Assembly (NCBI GenBank): GCA_034696485.1
Contig: JAQIWT010000103.1
Span: forward strand, 1 to 36,048
Direction: 5' to 3'
Source of the DNA: Isohypsibius dastychi
Taxonomy: Eukaryota > Tardigrada > Eutardigrada > Parachela > Isohypsibiidae
Length of the DNA: 36,048 bases
The notes beneath the pieces were generated by a model. It was given only the letters and a program-made list of their open reading frames with translations. It did not search any database and had not been told where the DNA came from. Shown here in pieces: positions 17,831 to 26,736 of this stretch; the first letter of the stretch is position 1; the number at the start of each line of letters is the position of its first letter. The translations under genes were made by a program, and so were the position numbers.

Positions 17831-18901
17831 TCTATTTTTTTAGTTTTTGAGAAACTATTTTCTTGATATCTATTCTTGTGGCGGGATTCACTGGAGTGGT
17901 CTATAGCAGTCAGAAACATCGGTAGCCCCAAACCGTAATCTTTTGTTGTAACAGAGAAGAGATGTCTTTCGCCTTGCTGGGACATAGCAAGTTTGAGTAC
18001 GCCAACCTTGCTCTAGGGACTAAACGGAGATCGATTCCATCAACAACCGTCCCCTTTCGGGAGTCAATCAACTAGCTTGTTCTCGCAATCCGCGGCAAAA
18101 GCTGCACCGTGGTTCACCCACTAGCTCTACTACACCCCGGGTCATCCCACTCCGACGTTTCGATTTGTTTGTATTCAGTCGCGGCGTTCCTTTTGAGTTA
18201 CAATCTGTCGCGTCCACCGAAACCCAAAGCAGGTCTCTCCCAACTAACAACCACTCATTCAAGCTGCATGTTCCTTAACCACTGCGTTTGTTCTCGAAAG
18301 TTGCAAATTTAGACGAACGAGAGATCGACCGAACTTGTGGACGAAACCACGTCCAGAAACTCGCCTATCAGATCAAACGGGGCTCCCCTTTCGTCTCGGT
18401 CCAACCGACCCTTATCTTTTTCTAAAAATATGTTTGTTTCCTAAAAGGACAAATTATCTCAGCTAAACTTATTCGATTACACAGCAGCCCCTTATCCAGA
18501 CACGGTCGGTCGGAGAGACTTTGGCCAGGTCCCTCCTTGTCACACTCGTCAACGTTGACGAGTCAGGGAGCACACCAGAATTAAAAGGAAATTATTAAAG
18601 TTTGCTTTCTTAATTTTAGGCGGCACGACCATAAACACACCATCAACTTGGTTGGTGTACGTTCGCAAGTACAAGCTGGCTCTGGGGGGAAAGATACGTT
18701 TTACCGCTCGCACAAAAAAAGCCCTTCAAGCTGTCAAAACGAAGGAAGGCACAAAGGCTACAGCTTTTTGCTGCAGATTTATCTGAAGGATAGATTGGGA
18801 GGATTCAACAGGAAGTTGATCTGATCTTGATTGAGCTGGGAGGCCGAGCGAGCTGAGCCCGAACGTTGTATCTTTGGGTTCGACCGAGCAAATCACAAAA
18901 A
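17831..18901. other. Divergent spacer between sulfotransferase-like and AP-2 sigma genes
   Basis: 1.07 kb without a supported gene. It should hold both promoters. It includes a perfect 20-bp palindrome (listed separately) and a weak hairpin at 18758-18776. Short frames on both strands lack features. Confidence 0.5.
18544..18563. promoter_or_regulatory. Perfect 20-bp palindrome with TGACG half-sites
   Basis: ACTCGTCAACGTTGACGAGT equals its own reverse complement over all 20 bases. It contains two inverted TGACG cores, the half-site used by many bZIP/CREB-type dimeric factors, and two TTGAC cores. It lies about 340 bases upstream of the AP-2 sigma start codon. The palindrome is seen directly; its role as a dimeric transcription-factor site is inference. 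Confidence 0.45.
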
Positions 18902-19468
18902 ATGGTATGCAACTTCCTCAATTGTCGCTGAAAGTTCGCACACTGACGGTAGCTTTCCCTCCTCTTGATAGATTCACTTCTTTGTCGTGCAAAATCTGCG
19001 TGAGTGCCCAGCCTATGATAGAGCTTATCAAGCGAAAATGGACTAATCCCAAGAGCAGAGGGCTTGACAAGGTTCAGCAAATGGTTTACAAACGAGGATG
19101 ACGCAGAGGTACGCAAGGCGGAAGGGGATGTGCATCGATTGACTGGATTCCGTGGAGATGAAATGACAAACGCGATGTCGTTCACTGTGGGCAAGAGAAC
19201 GTGCAAGTTGCTCTACAGGAGATATGCTGCCCTTATATTTGCGATGGCGGTCGACGTGGACGACAACGAGCTTGCCTTTCTTGAAAGTATCCATCTGTTC
19301 GTCGAGATTCTCGATTCATACTTCAAGAACGTTTGCGAACTTGACATAGTTTTCAACTTCCATAAAATGTTGGCGATCGTTGATGAATTTTACCTGGCCG
19401 GCGAAATGCAGGAGACCAGCAAGGATGCGATCCTGCAAAGGATACGAGAAAACGAAAAGCTAGACTAG
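18902..19468 (+). CDS. AP2S1: AP-2 adaptor complex sigma subunit (three exons)
   Basis: Spliced CDS: 18902-18904, 18972-18999 and 19056-19468, giving 147 aa (the family has ~142). Joining them yields MIHFFVVQN, then TRFSKWF, which reproduces the canonical sigma N-terminus (MIRFxLIQN..TRLxKWY). YRRYAALIFAMAVDVDDNELAFLESIH, NVCELDIVFNF and VDEFYLAGEMQETS follow. VDVxDN, LAGE and ETS favour AP-2 over AP-1 sigma. The subunit sits in the core of the clathrin adaptor at the plasma membrane, where it binds acidic dileucine cargo signals with alpha. The first coding exon is the start codon alone, and the second is 28 bases. Reading the third exon alone would wrongly start at a TTG and lose the N-terminus. 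Confidence 0.9.
18905..18971 (+). other. Intron 1 of AP-2 sigma gene (67 nt)
   Basis: Begins GTATGC immediately after the ATG and ends TTGATAG. A CACTGAC branch-like element lies about 30 bases before the acceptor, followed by a pyrimidine-rich run. Removal restores the conserved N-terminal strand. Confidence 0.85.
19000..19055 (+). other. Intron 2 of AP-2 sigma gene (56 nt)
   Basis: Begins GTGAGT and ends CCCAAGAG. GACTAAT lies about 15 bases before the end as a branch-like element. Splicing at the AG at 19054-19055, rather than the AG at 19052-19053, keeps frame and gives a Pro at the junction. Confidence 0.8.
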
Positions 19469-19796
19469 ATTAGCCTGGTTTTGTTTCGCCGTGACTTGTT
19501 TCAATGTTAAGAATTAAATGTGTGCTTCAACTTGCAAGGACTATTTGACATGGCCTTTGCGGGGGGAGGATTCTGTAACCCATGACGTGATCCTTGAACA
19601 AAGACAGTGGTTAGCACTCTTCATATGTACTTTAATCTATGATGGACCTTATTGGGCGCTAACTTAAAAAAAAGATAGAGGTAGATACAGACGCAGATAT
19701 ATGTTTTACGAGACCAATTGAAACCTTGGGCTCCTCGCATATGCTTCGAAGAAGTAATTTGAAACATTGAATACAGTGTCGCTGAAGATTGCCAAC
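19469..19796. other. Convergent 3' spacer, AP-2 sigma / zinc-finger gene
   Basis: 328 bases shared by the 3' ends of two convergent genes. A T-rich and A-rich mix is compatible with cleavage and polyadenylation signals on both strands. No other feature is seen. Confidence 0.5.
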
Positions 19797-20600
19797 TCAT
19801 CCGTCAAGTGTAAGATCAACAATTTCAGTCGTTGCCTTTGTAGGCGCCTGCGAGGAAGATGACGATTGCACACTGGTTCGCAACGGTCCATCTGAAGGCG
19901 GCAAACTCGAAGACTCAATTTGAATCGCGGGTGCTGGCAAGGCCTCCTTCGACGGCGATCCAGCCAATGTCTTCAAAGAAGGTGGTTTATTCAGAGTAAC
20001 GGGTTTGGGTTTGGCATAGAGTTCCTTTAAGACCGAATAGGGTATTGGAAGCACAAACGCTTTGCCGATCAGTTGCTTAAGCAGGATATGCCCTTTTGAA
20101 GGCACCGCCAGATCCACGAAAGCACCGCATCTCCCCCCAATCTTGGTCCAAGCTTCTTGTCGCTCGAGCTTGCAAACATTATCGTAAACAATGCATGATT
20201 TCTTGTTTTTGAGACGGTTAATTATAGTGTCCCGTGTCGAGCGCACTTCGTCTGAGTTTGTCGAGAGACGATATAATACTACGTCGCATACGCTTTCAAG
20301 ATTTCGGCGAATCTCATTGAGGATTGGACCCATAATCTCGCCCATCACAACAAGTAAACGAGCCCTTTCACCAGACAACGTAACGTTTTCCATCGCCAAG
20401 GATGAAGCGGGCTTAATAGCCTTCTTTGTCGGCTCAGCAAATTCTTCCTCGACATCATCCCCGGCTTCTTCTTCAGTAAGACCCGGTTTGGGTTTTGCGC
20501 AAACACCACATCTTTTGAAGTTTTCCTTGTTAAGCCTGTAAGTACATTCAGGACATTCCCAGCGATTTTCGGGCACCTTCGCCGTCCCTCCTATAGGCAT
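19797..20600 (-). CDS. RanBP2-type zinc-finger protein with C-terminal SUMO-interacting motif
   Basis: 267 aa, ATG start. The N-terminus holds a RanBP2/NZF-like zinc ribbon with W14, C16, C19, C31 and C34 (WECPECTYRL, then RCGVCAKPKPG). Such ribbons bind ubiquitin, Ran or RNA. A Glu-rich acidic linker follows at 41-56. Residues about 75-205 form a predicted alpha/beta domain (ARLLVVMGEI, VCDVVLYRLS, CIVYDNVCKLERQEAW) that I cannot assign. The tail (205-258) is Ser/Pro-rich and disordered. The protein ends EIVDLTLDG, a hydrophobic-acidic pattern (IVDLTL at 260-265) typical of SUMO-interacting motifs. A zinc ribbon plus a terminal SIM suggests a ubiquitin/SUMO reader or ligase adaptor, perhaps nuclear. 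This is inference; no catalytic motif is seen. Confidence 0.65.
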   Translation of the reverse strand: MPIGGTAKVPENRWECPECTYRLNKENFKRCGVCAKPKPGLTEEEAGDDVEEEFAEPTKKAIKPASSLAMENVTLSGERARLLVVMGEIMGPILNEIRRNLESVCDVVLYRLSTNSDEVRSTRDTIINRLKNKKSCIVYDNVCKLERQEAWTKIGGRCGAFVDLAVPSKGHILLKQLIGKAFVLPIPYSVLKELYAKPKPVTLNKPPSLKTLAGSPSKEALPAPAIQIESSSLPPSDGPLRTSVQSSSSSQAPTKATTEIVDLTLDG

Positions 20601-21291
20601 TTTTGTACCGATTTGTAGCCTGAAGGTTCTCCTATATCATTCGTACTAGGATTGAAGTTATTAGGTTAGGAGCACGTCTTAGAGTCAACACCGAGTCACG
20701 TTTCCCAAATTAAGCATATGTATGCACTGAAAGGCGTTTTTGATGATATATAGCATCACGAAAATGAATCCGAAGAGTCCCTTCTCTGGCTTTCCGAGAT
20801 AGGGCACCGGGGCCTAAAACGTCGGGTGGTGTTTGAACTCGACTAACCTGCGCCTTCGCATTCACCTCGAGAACCCAGTTTCGCTTTCAAGTCTCAACCG
20901 TTATTAACCAATATAGTCTCTTTACCGAAAACTTGAAACAAGTTACTCGCTCGATAGCTGATGAATCGCACCAAACGACTAAAAGAATAATTGATGAAAG
21001 AAAGAAATATGAAGCAGAGAATTTTAAACTGTTTTTAAATTTTTGAACTCTCGTGCCTCGTGTCTAGTTCATCGTAAGCAAATTTGAATTGTAAACCACG
21101 AACGAGAGGAGTGAATTTGACAACCACAAATATATATATAATGCTTCAACCTTCTCTTGTCTGCGAAGACATAAGACGAGCTTGCCAACGCGCAACGTGA
21201 CGCGAAGATCCGACTACGCTGCTACCTTTCGTGCGTTGCTGAAAGCCGCGAGAAACAAGCCTTGTGAACCATCTTTGGACAAATTTGAAAA
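20601..21291. promoter_or_regulatory. Divergent promoter region, zinc-finger gene / SMP protein 1
   Basis: 691 bases between divergent start codons. A TATA-like run (TATATATATA at 21131-21140) lies about 150 bases upstream of the SMP1 ATG and may be its core promoter. No gene is seen inside. Confidence 0.45.
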
Positions 21292-21528
21292 ATGTCTGGA
21301 AGGTCAATGGATGGAGAGGCCGCGCGCCGAATCATGAGTGCGGAGTATGCTAAGAACGGATGCATTCAAGCAGGATCCTTCGCGGCACGAGCACAGTCTG
21401 CGGCACAACGCAACATGAACGCGGGGCAGGTCCCAGATTGGTCGGCAAGTGCCCAAAGTGGAATGTCCAAGGGTTCCGGCGGATCTATGCGCGGTTCGGG
21501 GACTGGCGGTAACAGGCCCAAGAACTAA
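21292..21528 (+). CDS. Small SMP-like (seed maturation / LEA-type) protein, copy 1
   Basis: 78 aa, ATG start. The core DGEAARRIMSAEYAKNG...GSFAARAQSAAQRN resembles the SMP domain of plant LEA (seed maturation) proteins, whose repeat reads roughly D-A-x-R-I-x-S-A-E ... G-x-x-A-A-x-A-Q-S-A-A-x-x-N. The tail is Ser/Gly-rich and disordered (GMSKGSGGSMRGSGTGG). Such hydrophilic small proteins are linked to desiccation or stress tolerance in plants and occur in other eukaryotes; the function here is inferred. A paralogue of nearly the same length lies 2.9 kb downstream in the same orientation, with a non-homologous gene between them. Third-position differences between the copies show both are under protein-level constraint. 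Confidence 0.8.
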   Translation: MSGRSMDGEAARRIMSAEYAKNGCIQAGSFAARAQSAAQRNMNAGQVPDWSASAQSGMSKGSGGSMRGSGTGGNRPKN

Positions 21529-22444
21529 TGTTCGTGCTTCTATTTGGATGGGATGAGATCACGTCTGAGGGCCACCTTTTGACTTTTCCATCGTCCAAAT
21601 AATTATGAATTGTCGACATTGCCGAATATCTTATGCAAATGAAACTATGTAACAAACGGAAGCCGCAACATGTGACCAGCTAATATCATAGTAACCATGA
21701 CAGAATTACTACTGTATCTGGGCCACAATACCGCAGTTGAGCTTCTCAATCTGAATACAATAGAAGGTCTGACGTGTCGTGCCTGACGCAAAGTACATAA
21801 GTATTGCATTATTTGATGATCCACCGATAACATTCCCACAATTACTAGAATATGTCATTTCTGCGCAAAGTCCGATATCTCCGCCACTCAGCGTCTTAGA
21901 GAGGCCTATCCGTTTGATGTACTATTGTGGATATCTCGCCAAGCATATGATTGATTATATTGGGGTGTTGAAATGTTGATTCATCACCCGCCTCCCCTAT
22001 ATCTCTGTGACCTAGGAGATATATCCTCCCGAAATATCTGTGACATATTGATTATATCATAGGATACTGTATACTGTTTATTATATTTAGAACGCCTGCA
22101 AATAATTTCCCAATTTGATGGGTTGAAAATATTGTAATTCGTGTGATTCTCGTATCGCTTGAACCTTCGAAGGTATGTTGGAGTGGACCATGGAGGTCGA
22201 AAAAGTCAAGTGAAATTCTCGATATTGTCGACTCTCAGCTAAAACACGGCTTCTGAAGGTCAAAAATCGACAGATTTCTACATTATACATTGTATAAGTC
22301 GTAGATCTCGCGCGCAACATTGCCTGTCATCAGATTATTACTGAAGAGACTTGGGAGGGGGCAGAAGTGAATTCTTATAGGGTGCCTTGTGCTAGCTTAC
22401 AAAACAATCTATTCCTAGGAGAACCGCCTCATCCACCAATCAAA
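21529..22444. other. AT-rich spacer between SMP copy 1 and the orphan helical gene
   Basis: 916 bases without a supported gene. Open frames on either strand are short and featureless. Several GATATAT/ATATC-type short runs occur near 22010-22070. No terminal inverted repeats or target duplications were recognised. Confidence 0.45.
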
Positions 22445-23572
22445 ATGTCGAAAAAGAAGAGAGTGAGAGAATCCGAGGAAAACTTGGACGAGACCATCCT
22501 GCATGAAGACAGCGATGACGAATGGTTGTTCATTTTCAGTTCTGAGGATGTTAAGATATTGCAAGAAACAAGTTTGCTCAATAAAGGTATAAAATTGGAC
22601 AAACTAACTTCAACCCGCGTTCGAGAGGTGTTGAAGAATCTGGGAAAGGAGTTGAAAGGGGTGGAGGAGGTCAAGGAGGAATTAAACAAGTATCGTGATT
22701 TGCTGAAACATTGGATACGCGTGGAGAAGAAATTATCAGAGTTGGAATCGATCTGGGCAGAATCCGAACAACATGCGAAGCGAAGGGTTGTAGTTGAAGC
22801 CTGTGGGTTGCTCGAGAACAACAAGGACCGTCTCATGGGCCTTTCTCGTCTAATTCGTTTTCAACGGGAGGTTGCGTTTATTCATGTAATGCCCAGTCAC
22901 AAGTTGGAATTGATCAACGTTAAAATGGAGAGTACATCCGAGGAGCACAAGCAAGTATTGAATACAGTTGTCGACATTTTAAAGACATCATTTCATGAAC
23001 AAACATGGAAATTTCAATCTCTTCAAGTGGACCTACTGAAGACACGATGGTTAGGACGTAAAGAACAACTGGAGATGGAGGATAGACTTGAGGCACGATG
23101 GAGCGAGACTGAAAAACAACTTGACACAGTAATGAAGGATCGCGACGAGATGAAGGAGAAGCTCTTGTACCGTCAGATCGTCAACATTCTTCAAGAGCGA
23201 ATTGCATTATCCGCTGGCGAAAAAAAAGTCGAGTCCTTCCGAGAGTATTATTATGCATGTGATAGGTTGGTCAATGGATCGAAATCAGCTAACGGTTGGA
23301 CAATGAGTGAGGACCAGGCACGACGATTCTTGATAACCTTGAGGCAAATCTTTCCGTCTAAAACGCTGGACACTTTTAAGGACTTGTTAAACGTGTTCGA
23401 AGAATTAGGGAAGATTGCATGGGAAGCTCGAGCGGATGCCCGTCTCATTGCACATAACGAGAAGTTGAGTGTAAAAGAAATACGAGACGACCTGGTTGAT
23501 GCTCTAGTACGAACAAGCAATGACAAGAGATTTGAAAATAAATTCTTATTGGAAGAAAGTACCAAGATATAA
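22445..23572 (+). CDS. Orphan helix-rich protein between the SMP copies
   Basis: 375 aa from the ATG at 22445 (the frame is open upstream to a GTG at 22367). I do not recognise a family. The N-terminus is basic (SKKKRVRE, a possible nuclear signal), then acidic (ESEENLDETILHEDSDDEW). The rest is Lys/Glu-rich and predicted mostly helical, with coiled-coil-like stretches around 65-110 (LGKELKGVEEVKEELNKYRDL) and 225-265 (LEMEDRLEARWSETEKQL). No Walker motif, zinc finger or transposase-like DDE pattern is visible. Codon bias towards A/T third positions seems stronger than in neighbouring housekeeping genes, a visual impression only. It could be a lineage-specific structural or nuclear protein. 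Confidence 0.6.
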   Translation: MSKKKRVRESEENLDETILHEDSDDEWLFIFSSEDVKILQETSLLNKGIKLDKLTSTRVREVLKNLGKELKGVEEVKEELNKYRDLLKHWIRVEKKLSELESIWAESEQHAKRRVVVEACGLLENNKDRLMGLSRLIRFQREVAFIHVMPSHKLELINVKMESTSEEHKQVLNTVVDILKTSFHEQTWKFQSLQVDLLKTRWLGRKEQLEMEDRLEARWSETEKQLDTVMKDRDEMKEKLLYRQIVNILQERIALSAGEKKVESFREYYYACDRLVNGSKSANGWTMSEDQARRFLITLRQIFPSKTLDTFKDLLNVFEELGKIAWEARADARLIAHNEKLSVKEIRDDLVDALVRTSNDKRFENKFLLEESTKI

Positions 23573-24199
23573 AACCATAAAGTTTATCGATCTAAGGATA
23601 TTTAAAATAAAAAAACACAGTTTACGAGACTCCTCCGTATTCAGTTGGTGAAAAGTGTGAAACGCGGAAAGAGTGTGTGGTTTGAGTACAGTGTTAATCC
23701 GCATTTAAGAGAAAGAGTTTAAGGTAAACCCCTTCCCCCTTTCAGCTCATAAAGGAGTGGGCGGGGTCCTCGTAAAAGCTCCAGCGCCACTGTCCATATC
23801 CACTTGGGCTAGGCAACTCGATAGGCGCCAGAGAATCAGCCCATGCAATCTTAACCTGCTTCTTATTTTAAGCTATCTCAAATGGCTTGATAGATCTTGT
23901 CATCTTTCTCGCCATACCTCCAGGATTTGATCTTTCTGATTGTTGCCGCCCGCGACGTTCCGCATAGCAACTTGAGCTTCCAGAATAAGTGTCAGGATCA
24001 TCACTGCCATAACAAAAGAGGTTTTAAACACACTTTCAAAAGCCGTATAGAGGATTTCTATTTTTGAAAATATATTAAAACTGGTGAGTTATCCTTCGCT
24101 CCCGTCCGGTTTCTTCGAGTTCTCAGTTACAAGACTTTCAGTCAGGAGAACGCAGTAAGGACTGACCAATTGCGACTTGGCCCATACTTACAGGTGAAA
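23573..24199. other. Spacer upstream of SMP copy 2
   Basis: 627 bases. A CAG at 24191-24193, directly before the GTGAAA leader of the SMP2 ATG, looks like a splice acceptor and could end a 5'-UTR intron, but the donor is unclear. No gene is seen. Confidence 0.4.
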
Positions 24200-24439
24200 A
24201 TGTCTGGAAGAACTCCTATGGATGGAGAGGCTGCTCGCCGAATCATGAGCGCCGAGTACGCGAACAACGGCAGAGTTGAAGCAGGTTCGTTTGCTTCTCG
24301 CGCGCAATCTGCGGCTCAACGCAACATGAACGCAGGCGAGGTACCCGGTTGGTCAGCCAGCGCCAATAGCGGAATGTCCAAAGGATCAGGCGGCGCCATG
24401 CGTGGTTCAGGTGGTGGCGGCGGTAAGTCCAAAAATTAG
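24200..24439 (+). CDS. Small SMP-like (seed maturation / LEA-type) protein, copy 2
   Basis: 79 aa from the ATG at 24200; the open frame continues upstream, but homology to copy 1 begins at this MSGR. The two proteins align along their whole length: MDGEAARRIMSAEYA, GSFASRAQSAAQRNMNAG, PGWSASANSGMSKGSGG. They share the SMP-type core and a Gly/Ser-rich tail. Differences cluster in the linker (NNGRVEAG against KNGCIQAG) and the tail. It is presumably a stress-associated hydrophilic protein. The tandem-like arrangement with an unrelated gene between suggests duplication followed by insertion, or duplication of a larger block with loss. A 5'-UTR intron ending at the CAG at 24191-24193 is possible. 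Confidence 0.8.
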   Translation: MSGRTPMDGEAARRIMSAEYANNGRVEAGSFASRAQSAAQRNMNAGEVPGWSASANSGMSKGSGGAMRGSGGGGGKSKN

Positions 24440-25477
24440 ATTAATCTCTAATATAAGGCACGCATCAATGTGACATATTGAATGTCAGTGATTGACAGGT
24501 ATGTAATGCGATATGTCTTGTTTCGTTTCAGTTGAGTACAGAGAAAACCTATAATTTCGTCTCTCTATAAGTACCTGAAGTCCATAAATAATCTCCTTAG
24601 AATCAAAATAGTGCTTCACTCCTGTACCCCAAGAAGGGTTCCGTATCGAATCTGAGCACACGACTGAACACGAAAAGCATTCGTTTTCAGGTGATAGATG
24701 TGTGAGGAAGCGTCAAATGGTTATTTTTAAAACGGCGATCTCAAAGCTGGGGGTAGTTTGCTTCCCCCGTACAGAATGGAGTCAAAACGATTTTGTATAT
24801 GTCGAGTGAATGCATTCCCCACTGAGCAAAAAAGCATATACAAGTATATATTGTGGTGCGAAAATGGCCCTAATTATACATACAATATTATATATCAAAG
24901 AAACAAGTTCGAACCTCAATGTAAATACATATATAGATTTCTGCAGTACCTTTGTATTGTTAAAAACGTATATATGCGATTTAATAGAATTTTTTATAAT
25001 GCGTTATATATAATAATATTTTGGATCAATTTTGGGACCTTTTGTAAAACATTACATTGGCATTGGCACCGGGAGAGCATAATAAGACCGTACGCCAATA
25101 CGAAGCGACACTTGGATTTGGGTTTGATGATGAGTGAGAACGCGCAACAAACAAACAAATTTCAAACCAACTTTTCACAACAATTCCTCATTATTATTAT
25201 TATTATTAGAAAGGAAGCCTCTCCTTCTGTATACTACATGAGCGGGAACGAGTCTCTTTGTCCTTCTTCTTCTTTGCTCTCATTATTAAGTCTGAAACTG
25301 AATGACGCGCGCAAGAAGTCGCGCGAGAGTTTGTCTCCGAGTCTGACACGCAGAGACTCGACGCACATGGTGAAACTGTTTAGAGACCATTCTCCCAAAG
25401 CAAGGATACGCGACACAGAGGAAGGGTTTGGGTGCGCGACTAGAAATCAAAACTACACAGAGTCGCCCACAGAGAGA
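24440..25477. other. AT-rich spacer upstream of RagC-like gene
   Basis: 1.04 kb, strongly AT-rich from about 24830 to 25030 with repeated TATATA runs, then a (TTA) microsatellite. The plus-strand frame of the RagC first exon is open back to 24758, but its translation is low-complexity until near 25470, so I treat it as leader. It presumably contains the promoter and 5' UTR. Confidence 0.45.
25191..25208. repeat. (TTA)6 microsatellite
   Basis: Six perfect TTA units, with an ACAA-type repeat about 35 bases upstream. It is simple-sequence DNA in the leader or promoter of the RagC-like gene. Confidence 0.9.
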
Positions 25478-26472
25478 ATGCCGATTCCCACGAGGGTTGT
25501 TCATGTCGTGGGACCTTCAAACGCGGGAAAGAGCTGGCTCAGGTCCGTTGTTTTTGAGAGGAGGTCACCGCTGGAGCTTATCTTAGAAAAGCGAGAAACC
25601 AAGTTGGTGGTGACCAAGCTACGCAGTACCGACTTTATCCACGTGGACGTCTGGGGTGAGTTGTGAGGCCGCGCAAATAAATTGCATTTAAGGTATCTAA
25701 CCACGACACAGACTGGCCAGAAGATTCAGGCGAATCTCAATTGAAGGAGAAGGCAGACGCAATTGTGTACGTGATTGATGCGCAAGAAGACTTCCGCAAG
25801 AGCGCAATACAAGAAATCTGCGCTACTTTCCAGAAGGCAAAGTCGTTAAATGAGAACGTAACTTTGCAGGTCTTCGTCAACAAAGTCGACGGTGATGCTT
25901 TCTCCTCAGAAGAGTTGCGCGTTGAAGTCCAGCAGGCGTTTGAGTCGCAGATTAGCCACGAAATGGCGAAAGATGAGGTTTCAATACACCTAACCAGCGC
26001 TTACAATCCTAGCGCGTACGAGGCGTGGTCGCTTGTACTTCTGAAACTTATCCCCAACCAGAGCGTGATTGTCGAGTTATTAGACGTCCTCGTTGACACT
26101 TGCAAGATGGAGAAAGCCTTCTTGTTTGATTCCAAGACGAGGCTGTATCTCGCTACCGACCATAATCCTGTTGATCACCAGACATTAAACCTTTGCGTTG
26201 ACTCGATTGACCTTGCCATAGGGTTTGAGTCCGTTTATGGACCAAGTGGTGATTGCTTTGAAAAAGAAAAAGGCACCATTAGTTCAAAGGTGCGGCTTAG
26301 CAACAATATTGTGCTTTTCACACAGCAGGTAGGGAAAAATCTTGCCCTTGTTTGCGTCTCAAGAAAGGAATCATGGTCCGAGCCCTGGCTTTTGGAGCGA
26401 AATCTCAACCTCTTTCGAGATGCCCTCGCTGAGGTCAAGAGTTACCGTGACCTTCTTGAAAATCCTATGTGA
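25478..26472 (+). CDS. RagC/Gtr2-type small GTPase (TORC1 nutrient signalling), two exons
   Basis: Spliced CDS: 25478-25655 and 25712-26472, 312 aa. Rag heterodimers (RagA/Gtr1 with RagC/Gtr2) recruit TORC1 to lysosomal or vacuolar membranes when amino acids are present. The P-loop GPSNAGKS is at 12-19. The junction reads DVWDWPED, aligning with the RagC IWDFPGQ switch II. IVYVIDAQEDF, the base-specificity loop NKVDG, LTSAYNPSAYEAWSLVLLKLIP and the roadblock domain segment MEKAFLFDSKTRLYLATDHNPVD are strongly RagC/D-like. Switch II lacks the PGQ residues and is about eight residues shorter than in RagC. The chosen ATG directly precedes the first strand. The frame is open further upstream, so a longer N-terminus cannot be excluded. 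It is convergent with importin-5. Confidence 0.88.
25656..25711 (+). other. Intron of RagC-like gene (56 nt)
   Basis: Begins GTGAGT and ends GACACAG, with TCTAACC about 15 bases before the acceptor as a branch-like element. Removal joins the DVW strand to DWPED and opens the rest of the GTPase; without splicing the frame ends two codons later. Confidence 0.88.
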
Positions 26473-26736
26473 TTTTGAACACTTGTTTATTTATTCAAAT
26501 GTTATCTTTAACGGTTGATGGCCATGTCACAAGCAACTTCCTCGGCCGCCCCTCTCTTCCCAAACTCATATCTGAGTATTCTCAAAACGCCTCGATTCCC
26601 TATATATAGTTCATCGGTACACCCAAGCGCATGAATATGGTTTGACCAGTGATTTGAATATTGTCTGATTTACAGAATGATAGCAAAATTAAAATCACAA
26701 ATACCTCGGGGACAAGCTTCACATCAAATCCTCTAA
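26473..26736. other. Convergent 3' spacer, RagC-like / importin-5
   Basis: 264 bases between two convergent stop codons, AT-rich, with A-rich stretches such as AGCAAAATTAAAATC near 26682. It probably holds both polyadenylation sites. No gene is seen. Confidence 0.5.

Noticed and set aside
18758-18776. Hairpin with 7-bp stem and TTTTT loop
   Set aside because: The stem has a mismatch and the structure is too small to stand out from background.
24155-24193. Possible 39-nt intron in the SMP copy 2 leader
   Set aside because: GT and AG ends and a CTGAC are present, but it is shorter than any supported intron here and outside the CDS, so there is no reading-frame evidence.
24758-25477. N-terminal extension of the RagC-like protein by ~240 residues
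   Set aside because: The upstream frame is open mainly because the DNA is AT-rich and simple; the translation resembles no RagC N-terminus, so it is treated as leader.
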